Below, piece after piece: positions 43,840-52,976 of a stretch of DNA of 64,000 nucleotides. The stretch is from an uncultured Gammaproteobacteria bacterium (GTDB taxonomy: Bacteria; Pseudomonadota; Gammaproteobacteria; Pseudomonadales; Ketobacteraceae). Within the stretch, counting starts at the first letter, position 1. Every line of letters begins with the position of its first letter. Where the stretch lies: contig CAJXZM010000002.1 of assembly GCA_913063125.1 (NCBI GenBank), forward strand, positions 59,263 to 123,262, in the 5' to 3' direction. A program made the position numbers and the translations under genes. A model generated the notes under the pieces. That model saw only the letters and a list, made by a program, of their open reading frames with translations. It was not told the DNA's origin and did not search any database.

Positions 43840-46149
43840 ATGCAGTCGACTTTAGCTCGAATATCACTCTTGCTTTGCATTTTTCTTGTCTCGGCATGTT
43901 CGGAAGTCCGCATTGACTTACCAACTAAGGATTTCGTTGACGACGCTCAACCCGATACATTTCAAGTGTCTTTTACCAAAGGCATTCCTAGTGACCTAGT
44001 ATTGCAACTCAACACTGCCGATGTTACGGCAATGTTTACTACTACAGAAACGGGTGCAACTGCATCTAACGCTACATTGACGGATCATATATTTTCTGGG
44101 AAAAATATATTTAAGGCTTCCGCTGGTGGAGCTTCGTCACAGGTAACCTTTTACTACGATACTGAAGGTCCCGTCGTACACATACTCAATGCAAGTCGAG
44201 ACACTGGGATAATTTCTGGTTATCTGGCCGATGTTGGCGGTGTCGAGTCCCTGTCCCTTGACGGTGTATCTGTCACATTAGACGAAGACAACAACTTCTC
44301 AACAGCGTTCGCTGATCAACCATTAAACACTTTCGTCGCCATCGATGGATTCGCTCACCAATCCAATACTCAATATGCTAGAAAAGATCAACAATTTGTT
44401 CCTGGCATATCCGCTCGACTGAACCAAGGCGGCATCGCATTTCTTGGCGATGCTTTAGCATTTGCTCTGGGCAGCATCGATTTTGATGCAGCGACCGAAA
44501 GCTTAAACCCACTTATTGGCTTTAACATTTTTGGTCTATTTTCAGCTGATTTATCACTAAAGAATTTTGCATTCGACGAACCAACAATTGCTCTTGATGT
44601 ACTCGAAAATGAACGTCTAGCAACCGACGTTGACATTCCAAACTTCTCTATCGGTGTAGAAGTCTCTGGGAACGCACTATTTATTCCATTCAATTTGGGT
44701 GGGTCTGTTTATATCGACAACGTCCAATTTGACTCTCAAATTGTAATGGACATTGTTAATCAAGACCTTGACCTTGGAATGAAAAATACTGACATCTATC
44801 TAGACGGATTCAGAATAGATTTTGATCACATCCCTAATATTCTTGGCATTGAGACAATAATCGGACATATCATTGGTGGTGTTTCGAACTTTTTGTTGCC
44901 ATTCTTCGCGGACCTACTAGAAGGTATAATCTTACCAATCGCTTCAGATTTTATCGGTGAAATACCTATTAACCTTAATATTACTACTGCTGAAAATGAG
45001 ACTCTACACATTGAAGCACTTCCTACATACCTTAATACCTTCGAAAACGGCTTAACCATCGACCTGGGCGCTACCGTAACAGCACCAACACCATCTACTG
45101 ATGCAACACCAACGTTGGGATCTTTATATACAGCAGGCGAAGCACCCACCATTGGTAATACAACCCCAGACGGTGAAGCGTTTGACATTGGTGCAGCAAT
45201 ATCTTCTAACATGATCAATCAAGCATTATTTGCAGCACACGAAGCAGGCATCACAACGATGCAAATTCGTCCTGAAAATACCGCCGGAGCGACCCCTGAA
45301 GGTGTGTCGGTTATCCAATCTGATGAAGATGACATACAAACAGCCGATGTGATTGGCATGAGCATACTGCCAGCAAGTGCGCCTTTTATCGCCTTGATGG
45401 ATACAGAATCAGCAAAGGGTTCTCTTGGATGGCATGACGTTACACTTGAGTTCGACTTAAAGCGTGCCGGGTGGGAAGACTACAAAAATATCTTCAGCAT
45501 CACGTTCAGCTTGGATGTACCTTTCGAACTAGGTGCTACCGACGACGGTTTCCTTCAGCTTGGCATCGAACAGTTACCTAACATTGAAGTGCTAGCATCA
45601 AGTAACTCTGGGTTAATTCAACTTACACCCGCCTTTATGAATAAGGTTCTTGATTACTTTATGCCCGTCATCATGCCAAAGGTCGCAGAGAAGCTGAAAT
45701 CTATCCCTCTTCCACGGATCGCAGGTTATAGCATCCACCCAGAGGATTTTTGGATTACAGGTAGCGGTAACAACAACCTTGCATTAGCTGGCAGTCTTGT
45801 AAAAGTTACCACCACTGACGCGGCCCCAGCACCCAGTACAATCCTTGCCTTTTCCAACACTGCATCTCGTCAAACCGCTAGCGCTACAGCGACAGCAAGC
45901 AGCACAGAGTTAAGTGTTAACAATGGCGAAGTGACTATTGGAATTTCTGGTGTCAACCCCGGAACTGATACATTAGAGTATCGCTTTCGAGTTGACAGTG
46001 GCGCATGGTCTATCTGGAAGCCAAGAACAAGCTTGAACCTTAGTCGTTTATTGGGTGGATCTCACACAGTTCAGGTGTGCTCACGAACCGCTATCCTAAA
46101 GCAAGAGCAAGACTGCCCTTCAGTGTCGTTTAACACTGCGGTTCAATAA
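43840..46149 (+). CDS. Large lipoprotein, possible TULIP/BPI-like lipid-binding middle, Ig-like ends
   Basis: The 769-residue protein has a signal peptide with lipobox LVSAC (Cys20). Residues 25-180 are beta-rich and Ig-like. About 190-550 has long amphipathic strands and hydrophobic helices (NFLLPFFADLLEGIILPIAS). It includes FDIGAAISSNMINQALFAAH followed by EAGI, which resembles the second half of BPI/TULIP lipid-binding proteins, where MLNQALWALWxAG is common. A further such strand-helix region lies at 560-680 (NKVLDYFMPVIMPKVAEKL). Residues 700-769 form a small Ig-like end (LEYRFRVDSGAWSIWKP). Lipid binding or transport is inferred, not proven. It is followed by the perfect hairpin at 46158. 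Confidence 0.8.
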   Translation: MQSTLARISLLLCIFLVSACSEVRIDLPTKDFVDDAQPDTFQVSFTKGIPSDLVLQLNTADVTAMFTTTETGATASNATLTDHIFSGKNIFKASAGGASSQVTFYYDTEGPVVHILNASRDTGIISGYLADVGGVESLSLDGVSVTLDEDNNFSTAFADQPLNTFVAIDGFAHQSNTQYARKDQQFVPGISARLNQGGIAFLGDALAFALGSIDFDAATESLNPLIGFNIFGLFSADLSLKNFAFDEPTIALDVLENERLATDVDIPNFSIGVEVSGNALFIPFNLGGSVYIDNVQFDSQIVMDIVNQDLDLGMKNTDIYLDGFRIDFDHIPNILGIETIIGHIIGGVSNFLLPFFADLLEGIILPIASDFIGEIPINLNITTAENETLHIEALPTYLNTFENGLTIDLGATVTAPTPSTDATPTLGSLYTAGEAPTIGNTTPDGEAFDIGAAISSNMINQALFAAHEAGITTMQIRPENTAGATPEGVSVIQSDEDDIQTADVIGMSILPASAPFIALMDTESAKGSLGWHDVTLEFDLKRAGWEDYKNIFSITFSLDVPFELGATDDGFLQLGIEQLPNIEVLASSNSGLIQLTPAFMNKVLDYFMPVIMPKVAEKLKSIPLPRIAGYSIHPEDFWITGSGNNNLALAGSLVKVTTTDAAPAPSTILAFSNTASRQTASATATASSTELSVNNGEVTIGISGVNPGTDTLEYRFRVDSGAWSIWKPRTSLNLSRLLGGSHTVQVCSRTAILKQEQDCPSVSFNTAVQ

Positions 46150-46157
46150 CTACTCTA

Positions 46158-46225
46158 TAACAGCCCCACATAAAAAAGGCCCCTATTGTTTAATCAATAG
46201 GGGCCTTTTTTATGTGGGGCTGTTA
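46158..46225. terminator. Perfect 31-bp inverted repeat, bidirectional terminator
   Basis: Arms 46158-46188 and 46195-46225 pair without a mismatch around a 6-base loop (TTTAAT). The inner part is GGCCCCTATTG with flanking A6/T6, the classical GC stem plus U-tract layout. The outer CAGCCCCACA block extends the stem far beyond what termination needs. It lies 8 bases after the lipoprotein stop at 46149. Confidence 0.88.
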
Positions 46226-46381
46226 ATGCCTGATAAAAGCAACCCAAAAACCAAATCACTCACGTCAGAATAACTCAAAATGACAGCGCCATTTACATTT
46301 ATTAACGTGACACGTTGTGACGAGTTTCATTATATGGTTTAGTATTGAGCACTAACGTTCTGCAATCGGATATCTATATCA

Positions 46382-47677
46382 ATGAAAACAAGCATTTACC
46401 GAAGCACCTTAATACTCTGTCTCGCCTTTTTACTGACCGGGTGCCTCACTCAAAAGCCTAAATGGTTGGTCGAGTTTCTTTCCGACCCGGACGCGCTTAA
46501 CCACACCTTTGCCAACGATAACGACATGATACTTTATGCGCATGAGGTAGAAGGCAATCTTGCCATAGAGCATTTTGACGCTAATGGTACCAATACTCAT
46601 ACAACCTTAATGCAAGTTACCCTCGATCAAAGCAAAGGTTTCATCGCATTACCTAACGGAAACTTTTTCACCAGTGGCAGCTCCCCTAGCTCGGTTTCAT
46701 ACGTAAATTCCTCAGCAGAAACGTTTTGGAAAGGCGTTACCATAAACTCTGTCGTAGAAGGAGAAACTTTCGATATTGCAGGCAGCTACGATTATCAAGG
46801 CAATATTGCGCTTTACGGGGCGATACAGTCTGGCGGTAACGATACAAAAGGTCTCATTGTTATCATCGACGAACTAGGCAACGAAGTATCGGACGTCTCC
46901 ATCGAGGGTGTAACACGCTTTAACTCAGTCATAACAGAACCTGGCGGTAACATCGCGGTTCAAACATCCACAGATCAAATCATCACCATGTCCGACACAT
47001 TCTCAGAATTAGGCCGCTTTACACTACCTTCTGGGAAATCTCTAATCGCGTTATCTCTAGATCACCCCATACTACTTGTATCCAGCGGAGCTGATATACA
47101 ACGCGTTGATGCTAACGGAATTGTTGAATGGACCTACGATAACCCAGACATCTCAGACATCAAAGGACAAAGCACAGACCTCAATGGCAATATTGTTATC
47201 TGGGGGGACAAGGGTAGCTTCAACGTGTTCAACATGAAGACCGATCTTGCGACATTTGACAAGATTACCGCCAGTGGTGAGAGGCAATGGTTATTCCAGT
47301 CAGTAGACAAAATGAACGTCATAAAATATACCGGTATTGATCATAGAAGTAATGGCGATACAACCGTAAGCTACCAAGGGTGGAAAGGTGAATTAGCCGG
47401 TTTACTTATTGGCGGAACCACTGCCACGCCGGTACGCGTAACACGTATGATTCAGCATGACACCATATCAGCCCTAGGAAATCGAGCTACGCATAGAGTG
47501 GAACCTGCGAGAACTGAAGTGTATGCTCAATGCGGTTTTTTATGCATAGGTATAACATCTGAAACTGAAGGTCATTGTGAAAGCCTAGATGTAGCTTACA
47601 TTAACAAAAACATCGCGACGGTTAGTAAGGTATGTGGTGCTGAGAATGATGATACCGTCAAAGTATCCTATTTCTAG
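46382..47677 (+). CDS. Lipoprotein, propeller-like, unknown function
   Basis: The 431-residue protein has a signal peptide with lipobox LLTGC (Cys21). The mature part has repeating beta-strand blades with Asn/Gly turns (GNIALYGAIQSGGNDTKGLI, GNIAVQTSTDQIITMSD, LNGNIVIWGDKGSFNVFN), which suggests a beta-propeller. The last 60 residues hold four Cys (VYAQCGFLCIGITSETEGHC, SKVCG) that could form disulfides in the periplasm. I do not recognise a specific family. It follows the large lipoprotein gene, separated from it by the 31-bp hairpin, and is ended by the hairpin at 47697. Confidence 0.8.
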   Translation: MKTSIYRSTLILCLAFLLTGCLTQKPKWLVEFLSDPDALNHTFANDNDMILYAHEVEGNLAIEHFDANGTNTHTTLMQVTLDQSKGFIALPNGNFFTSGSSPSSVSYVNSSAETFWKGVTINSVVEGETFDIAGSYDYQGNIALYGAIQSGGNDTKGLIVIIDELGNEVSDVSIEGVTRFNSVITEPGGNIAVQTSTDQIITMSDTFSELGRFTLPSGKSLIALSLDHPILLVSSGADIQRVDANGIVEWTYDNPDISDIKGQSTDLNGNIVIWGDKGSFNVFNMKTDLATFDKITASGERQWLFQSVDKMNVIKYTGIDHRSNGDTTVSYQGWKGELAGLLIGGTTATPVRVTRMIQHDTISALGNRATHRVEPARTEVYAQCGFLCIGITSETEGHCESLDVAYINKNIATVSKVCGAENDDTVKVSYF

Positions 47678-47696
47678 CGATAGAGAGTAAAAGCTT

Positions 47697-47744
47697 CAAA
47701 CAATAAAAAATGGCTAACGTTGATTGGCCATTTTTTATTGTTTG
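47697..47744. terminator. Bidirectional terminator between convergent genes
   Basis: Arms of 18 bp (47697-47714 and 47727-47744) pair perfectly around a 12-base loop. The stem has a GGC base and A6/T6 tracts. It serves the lipoprotein gene ending at 47677 (plus) and the MtfA-like gene ending at 47754 (minus). Confidence 0.87.
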
Positions 47745-47753
47745 TCTTAAAAT

Positions 47754-48593
47754 TCAGTCTTTCGGCATGCAGCAATGCTTATAACGTTTCTTGCTTCCAC
47801 AAGGGCACGGTCCCTTCTTTTTAGGCTTTATGTCATTTGAGATATTAAGCACGTCCTGCTGATAAAATTTGGATAGTGATTCAAACACTTGTGGGTGTTT
47901 ACGCTGTAACATCCCAGGCCTCTCAAAAAAATATTCAGAAGCTACTGCAAAAAATTCCGCCCTATTTGTCGCACCGTATCGATTAATATTGGTACTGCCC
48001 ATTTTGATCTCTGCTATTTTGACACCAACTAATTCAAACCAAGGTATCGAAAATGCAAATTCTTTTAACCGTTCTGGATAGCCATCACACTCACCATCCA
48101 TCATATCTACCAAATGCACAAACTCATGAATACCCACATTCTGCTTGTCCCTACTATTCTCGAAACCTCTATATAGAGAAGGCTTACACAGAGCCATCTT
48201 TCCATTCATAGATCCCGTACCGACCATGCCAGTAATGCTAGAGTCAGGTTGCCCGCACTCAAAACGTACATTAAACGCAGCGGGTAATAAATACACGGCC
48301 TTTAAATTAAAATAATGCCATTTTGGAAATCCCCAAACAGGTATGATTGCACTAGCTGCAACCAACAGTCTATCACCATCAGTCACATCAAACTGACCCG
48401 CTTCAACGGTTGTTGTCTCTAGAAACAACATAACACGTTGATGGAACAACACCTTATCTTCAGCATTAAGTGATCGGTAAAATGCAACTTTATCGGCCAG
48501 AAAACTAGACCACGAAGGGTCCCATTGAGATGGATCCCAGGACTTCTTCGAACTCAACAATGAAAGAAAAAAAGCTCTTATCTGATAAAACAT
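47754..48593 (-). CDS. mtfA: MtfA-like zinc metallopeptidase with C-terminal SEC-C motif
   Basis: The 279-residue protein carries the M90/DUF980 catalytic region NVGIHEFVHLVDMMDGECDG (HExxH near residue 153) and the family's earlier AIIPVWGFPKWHYFNLK. In enterobacteria MtfA is a peptidase that interacts with the repressor Mlc. Here 20 extra residues at the C-terminus form a SEC-C zinc finger (KGPCPCGSKKRYKHCCMPKD), which is not part of E. coli MtfA (265 residues). The motif is often a binding module for ribosome or SecB-type partners. Starts after the TesA gene by 62 bases and ends in a bidirectional terminator. Confidence 0.9.
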   Translation of the reverse strand: MFYQIRAFFLSLLSSKKSWDPSQWDPSWSSFLADKVAFYRSLNAEDKVLFHQRVMLFLETTTVEAGQFDVTDGDRLLVAASAIIPVWGFPKWHYFNLKAVYLLPAAFNVRFECGQPDSSITGMVGTGSMNGKMALCKPSLYRGFENSRDKQNVGIHEFVHLVDMMDGECDGYPERLKEFAFSIPWFELVGVKIAEIKMGSTNINRYGATNRAEFFAVASEYFFERPGMLQRKHPQVFESLSKFYQQDVLNISNDIKPKKKGPCPCGSKKRYKHCCMPKD

Positions 48594-48655
48594 TAAATAT
48601 CCATATTCATTTATATAATTTCTCTAACACCTATAGGTAGCATCAGTCCATAAAA

Positions 48656-49342
48656 TTAACTCTTTTTAGCAGAAATAGCATTTAATACCGGCTCAATAAA
48701 AGTCCAAACGTTATCAAGCAACATTTTTTGGGCACCTCCATTGGGATGTATTCGGTCATTTTGCATATGCTCTTGATACCCCCCTACACCTTCTAATAGA
48801 AAAGGTAATAGACTAACGTTGTGTTGTTTTGAGACAGAATCAAATACAGATTCAAAAAGCTCTCCATATTTACGGCCATAGTTTGGCGGCGTTTTCATTC
48901 CCAATAACAATACCCGAATATCTTTGGATAAGCACAAACCTATCATTTTTGATAAATTATCTTCCATTGCACTCAGAGACAATCCACGTAACCCATCATT
49001 GCCACCCAATTCAATGATCACCGTATTAGGCTTAATTCGCTCCAATATCTCAGGCAAACGAGCCAAACCACCCGCAGTGGTATCACCACTAATACTCTCA
49101 TTTACCATTCGAACCCCGTAGCCGGACGCATCAAGTTTTTCCTGAAACAACGTTACCCAGCCTTGACCCTCGGGTATGCCATACCCTGCGCTGATACTAT
49201 CCCCTAATACGACCCACGCCTCATTCTCGGCAGTTGCATAGACCGTGCGGGTATTTGTCAGTAACAAAATCAACACTAAACTCATTAAACCCAATAAGTT
49301 TCGTATTATTCGCTCTGGTTTATAAAACGTAAATTTCAACAC
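48656..49342 (-). CDS. tesA: TesA-type SGNH arylesterase/lysophospholipase
   Basis: Block I GDSISAGYG (nucleophile Ser), block III GGNDGLRG and block V DRIHPNGG (Asp and His) are all present, with a signal peptide KPERIIRNLLGLMSLVLILL ending at YA. I favour a GTG at 49342 with GAGGTG 9 bases upstream, giving 228 residues. The open frame extends to a GTG at 49414, and an ATG at 49285 would remove the positive N-region. It acts in the periplasm on fatty-acyl esters. It is divergent from an ABC-transporter pair, the same arrangement as tesA/ybbA-ybbP in E. coli. Confidence 0.9.
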   Translation of the reverse strand: MLKFTFYKPERIIRNLLGLMSLVLILLLTNTRTVYATAENEAWVVLGDSISAGYGIPEGQGWVTLFQEKLDASGYGVRMVNESISGDTTAGGLARLPEILERIKPNTVIIELGGNDGLRGLSLSAMEDNLSKMIGLCLSKDIRVLLLGMKTPPNYGRKYGELFESVFDSVSKQHNVSLLPFLLEGVGGYQEHMQNDRIHPNGGAQKMLLDNVWTFIEPVLNAISAKKS

Positions 49343-49489
49343 CTCGTTGAGCACCTCGTATTGTCTCACCCATGGAACATTCTGTTCAGACACATTTAAT
49401 ATATTCACTACCACGTTAACAGTTCACTCTATGGTTGTTGATTTGTTAGGATAAGCAAAACAATACCACACATAGGATCAAACGCTAAC

Positions 49490-50167
49490 GTGAGCAACCT
49501 TGCCCTATCTATCCAAGCGCTACATAAATCTGTTGAATTAAACCAACAAACGATTGAAATTCTATCAAACATTAGCCTTAGTATCGCTGAAGGTGATTCT
49601 GTTGCGATTGTTGGCTCCTCAGGTTCCGGCAAATCAACCTTGCTAGGGTTAATGGCAGGGTTAGATAACACCACCAGTGGCGCCGTTACCTTAATGGGCA
49701 ACAACCTTACCGAGATGTCAGAAGACCAACGAGCAAAGGTACGTGCTGAACACGTAGGTTTTGTATTCCAATCATTTCAACTACTACCTAACCTTTCAGC
49801 CGCCGAAAACGTTATGTTGCCAATGGAAGTTTTAAATCAGAAAAATGCACAAAATAGAGCAGCAGCCATGCTAGAACGTGTTGGCTTGTCTCATCGCCTC
49901 ACTCACTACCCCAATCAATTATCAGGAGGGGAACAGCAGCGCGTTGCGCTAGCCAGAGCCTTTGTCACGCAACCTGACATACTATTTGCTGATGAACCAA
50001 CAGGTAACCTGGATACTAAAACCGGTAATCATATTGCGGACTTGCTCTTTGAACTAAATAAAGAAGTAAACACAACCTTGATTTTGGTAACCCATGATGA
50101 GCATTTGGCAAAGCGCTGCCAATGCACTATTCGCCTAGAAGCAGGCGCACTGGTAACGGCATCATGA
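49490..50167 (+). CDS. ABC transporter ATP-binding protein (YbbA/LolD type)
   Basis: The 225-residue ATPase has Walker [10 protein letters not shown], the Q-loop [20 protein letters not shown], the signature [14 protein letters not shown], Walker [13 protein letters not shown] and the H-loop LVTHD. The [16 protein letters not shown] pattern is typical of the MacB/LolD/YbbA exporter family. The GTG start has AGGAT 12 bases upstream, so the start is less certain. Stop overlaps the permease start by ATGA. Together they form a type VII (mechanotransmission) ABC system. Confidence 0.93.
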   Translation: MSNLALSIQALHKSVELNQQTIEILSNISLSIAEGDSVAIVGSSGSGKSTLLGLMAGLDNTTSGAVTLMGNNLTEMSEDQRAKVRAEHVGFVFQSFQLLPNLSAAENVMLPMEVLNQKNAQNRAAAMLERVGLSHRLTHYPNQLSGGEQQRVALARAFVTQPDILFADEPTGNLDTKTGNHIADLLFELNKEVNTTLILVTHDEHLAKRCQCTIRLEAGALVTAS

Positions 50168-52719
50168 CATTACCAACACTTCTACGATTGGCACTTAAGC
50201 TTTTGTTTCGCGAATGGCGCTCAGGCTCATTAACCGTTATGGCCACTGCACTACTCATCGCTATCACCAGCCACACTACCATCGGTTTCTTTACTGAACG
50301 ACTAAGCAATGCAATGGAGGCAAAAGCCACTCATCTACTGGGAGCTGACCTAGTCATAAAAAGCCCATCAGCGATGGACTCGACACTACTAGAAAACTAT
50401 GTAGATGAACAAATAGCAGAGCGTGCAAACTCCAACACTCCAAACTTGAATATCGCTAGCACTGTCGAGTTCACTACCGTTGCCATCGCAGGTGACGAAT
50501 TAAAACTTTCCTCAGTAAAAGCCGTCAGTAACAACTATCCCTTAAAGGGATTTATGCGAACGTCCCTTACCTTGTTCGGGGAAGAAATTACAACCACGGA
50601 CAGTCCTCCCGCTGGAGAGTTATGGGTAGAGCATCGCGTTCTGTCCTCGTTAAATATCGATGTCGGGGATACCGTTGATATAGGAGATAGCTCCCTAAAA
50701 GTCTCTCGCGTATTAACCTTTGAACCTGATCGCAGCGGAGCATTCTATGCTCTTGCTCCACGTATCCTTATGAACCTAAACGACCTACCTAAGGCAGGCA
50801 TTGTTCAACAAGGCAGCAGGGTTGATTACCGATACCTTGTTGAAGGCTCTCCTGCCAACATTAAAGCCTACAGAGACTGGATAAAACCTCAACTAACACC
50901 CAGCCAATCCGTACTCGACATTCACAATGAACGCCCAGCCGTAAGCTCATCATTAGTACGCGCTGAAAGCTATATGAAATTAGCAGGCCTTGTCGCTATT
51001 CTACTCGCCGCCGTTGCGATAGCCATGAGCGCCCGCCTCTATGCAGAGTCTCATTACGATACAAGTGCACTTATACGCTGCCTTGGCGGCCGTCAAAATG
51101 ACGTGCTATTCATTTTCATTCTTCAACTAGCCATTCTTGCATTCTTCTCTGGTGTTATAGGGTCACTACTCGGTTGGGTATCCCAATCATTCATTGCCTT
51201 CCTAATTAAAGATATGCTGCCCGAATCGTTCCCCCAAGCCAGCTTAACCTCTGCATGGACAGGGCTAGCGTTGAGTTTTATTGTTTTATTTGGATTCTCT
51301 CTTCCCACTCTGATTCGCTTACGCCAAGTATCCCCTCTTAGAGTATTACGCAAAAATCTAGAACCCAACTCACTCTCTGGAGCGATCATTTATCTGGCAA
51401 CATTCATTTTTATCAGCTTGCTAATATTTGCTTACACCCAGGACATTAAGCTCACCACAGCATCCCTTATCGGCGGTGCCACAATCGCCTTATTTGGGTT
51501 TATCATTGTCGCATTGCTATTTATGCTGCTAAACAAACTCAACCAACGGTTTCCCCTAATCATAAAATCTGGCATTCGAAATCTCATTCGTCGTAAAAAT
51601 GAAACTCGCTGGCAAACCCTAGCATTTGGCATAACAATGATGGCAATGACATTAGTCGTCATCATTCGCTCAGACCTTATTGATACATGGCAATCTCAGC
51701 TACCCGAGGATATCCCAAACCATTTTGTGATGAATATTTTGCCAGGTGATGTTAACGCTTTCGAGGAATTCCTAGCCGACAACAACATAACGTCTAGCGA
51801 TCTATACCCAGTATCACGTGGTCGACTCACCCATATTAATGGCGTTGCCGTTAAAGCATCTGTCACCAAAGAAGAAAATGGTAATGAAGCTCTAAATCGA
51901 GAGCTAAATCTGACAGAAGCAAAAGTGATGCAAAAGGACAACCGCCTCGTTCAGGGTGAATGGTGGCCAAACAATGTAGCCTCGAGTAAAGCAACGCCTG
52001 CCCCAACAAGTCCAAAAGTTTCCATTGAAGCTAGATTAGCGAAGAAGCTCAATATCAACCTCAATGATGAACTCACATTTTTTATTGGCAGCCGCCATCT
52101 AAAAGCTAACGTAAGCAGTATCAGAACAGTAAAATGGGATTCATTTAAACCTAATTTTTACATGGTATTTGAACCAGGAAGCCTCAACAGCTACCCTACA
52201 ACTAACCTGACCAGCTTCTATTTACCCGAGCAAAATAGAAATGTATTAAATGCAATGCTACGTCAATTCCCCGCCATTACATTGTTGGAAGTTGGTGCAA
52301 TCTTAGAGCAAATAAAATCCATACTCTCACAGGTCACACTAGCCGTTGAAATCGTCCTCTCATTCGTTTTATTTGCAGGGTTTGCGGTAACGTTTGCCGC
52401 ACTCCAATCAACATTATCACAGCGCCTCCATGAAGGGGCGCTTATGCGAACACTCGGTGCCAGCAAACGCCAAATACGCATCAACCAATGGGTAGAGTAC
52501 GCTATGATGGGCTCTCTTTCGGGGCTTATCGCTATTTCAGGCACAGAGGTTGTACTTTGGGCCCTCTACACACAAGTCTTCCATCTTGAATTCAATGCCA
52601 ACCCTCTAATGATAATACTTCTACCCCTGATAGGTGCGTCAGTCATCGGATTGTTTGGTGTATTTACTAGCAGAAAAGTACTAAATGAAAGCCCTACCTT
52701 GGTACTAAGGGATGTCTAA
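50164..52719 (+). CDS. ABC transporter permease (YbbP/FtsX type)
   Basis: From the ATG at 50164, overlapping the ATPase stop by four bases, the protein has 851 residues. It has an N-terminal helix ([20 protein letters not shown]), a large periplasmic domain, and FtsX-like triplets of helices near 270-400 and 730-850. Extra helices lie near 410-480, giving a ten-helix YbbP layout. LRQVSPLRVLRKN and GALMRTLGASKRQIR are coupling regions. The substrate is unknown. Divergence from tesA, as in E. coli, suggests a lipid or hydrophobic envelope substrate. Confidence 0.92.
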   Translation: MTLPTLLRLALKLLFREWRSGSLTVMATALLIAITSHTTIGFFTERLSNAMEAKATHLLGADLVIKSPSAMDSTLLENYVDEQIAERANSNTPNLNIASTVEFTTVAIAGDELKLSSVKAVSNNYPLKGFMRTSLTLFGEEITTTDSPPAGELWVEHRVLSSLNIDVGDTVDIGDSSLKVSRVLTFEPDRSGAFYALAPRILMNLNDLPKAGIVQQGSRVDYRYLVEGSPANIKAYRDWIKPQLTPSQSVLDIHNERPAVSSSLVRAESYMKLAGLVAILLAAVAIAMSARLYAESHYDTSALIRCLGGRQNDVLFIFILQLAILAFFSGVIGSLLGWVSQSFIAFLIKDMLPESFPQASLTSAWTGLALSFIVLFGFSLPTLIRLRQVSPLRVLRKNLEPNSLSGAIIYLATFIFISLLIFAYTQDIKLTTASLIGGATIALFGFIIVALLFMLLNKLNQRFPLIIKSGIRNLIRRKNETRWQTLAFGITMMAMTLVVIIRSDLIDTWQSQLPEDIPNHFVMNILPGDVNAFEEFLADNNITSSDLYPVSRGRLTHINGVAVKASVTKEENGNEALNRELNLTEAKVMQKDNRLVQGEWWPNNVASSKATPAPTSPKVSIEARLAKKLNINLNDELTFFIGSRHLKANVSSIRTVKWDSFKPNFYMVFEPGSLNSYPTTNLTSFYLPEQNRNVLNAMLRQFPAITLLEVGAILEQIKSILSQVTLAVEIVLSFVLFAGFAVTFAALQSTLSQRLHEGALMRTLGASKRQIRINQWVEYAMMGSLSGLIAISGTEVVLWALYTQVFHLEFNANPLMIILLPLIGASVIGLFGVFTSRKVLNESPTLVLRDV

Positions 52720-52976
52720 TGTAGATACTACAGCAGAGGTTCTTAAAATAGAATGTCGCCGTTTCGTGGAAAATCACTCGCCTGATTACACCTACACGTC
52801 AATTACAATAAACTAATTTTCATGACACACGTCATCCCAAACAGCACCAAACCCCTGTTCATTTAGGTAAACGCCAAGAAAGGTCCGTAAACACCCTAAT
52901 ATCATTGCTGTAAGGATTTACTACAACATTCACATAAGGCGCCCCGACAACAGTATAGCTGTACTAGGACCCTTAA
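52720..52976. other. Gap between convergent genes
   Basis: About 257 bases. A loose palindrome (AGTATAGCTGTACT) lies close to 52960 and could be part of a weak terminator for the large gene on the minus strand. Nothing else was recognised. Confidence 0.35.

Noticed and set aside
50122..50163. Earlier start for the YbbP-type permease
   Set aside because: It would overlap the ATPase gene by 46 bases; the ATGA overlap at 50164 is the usual coupling.
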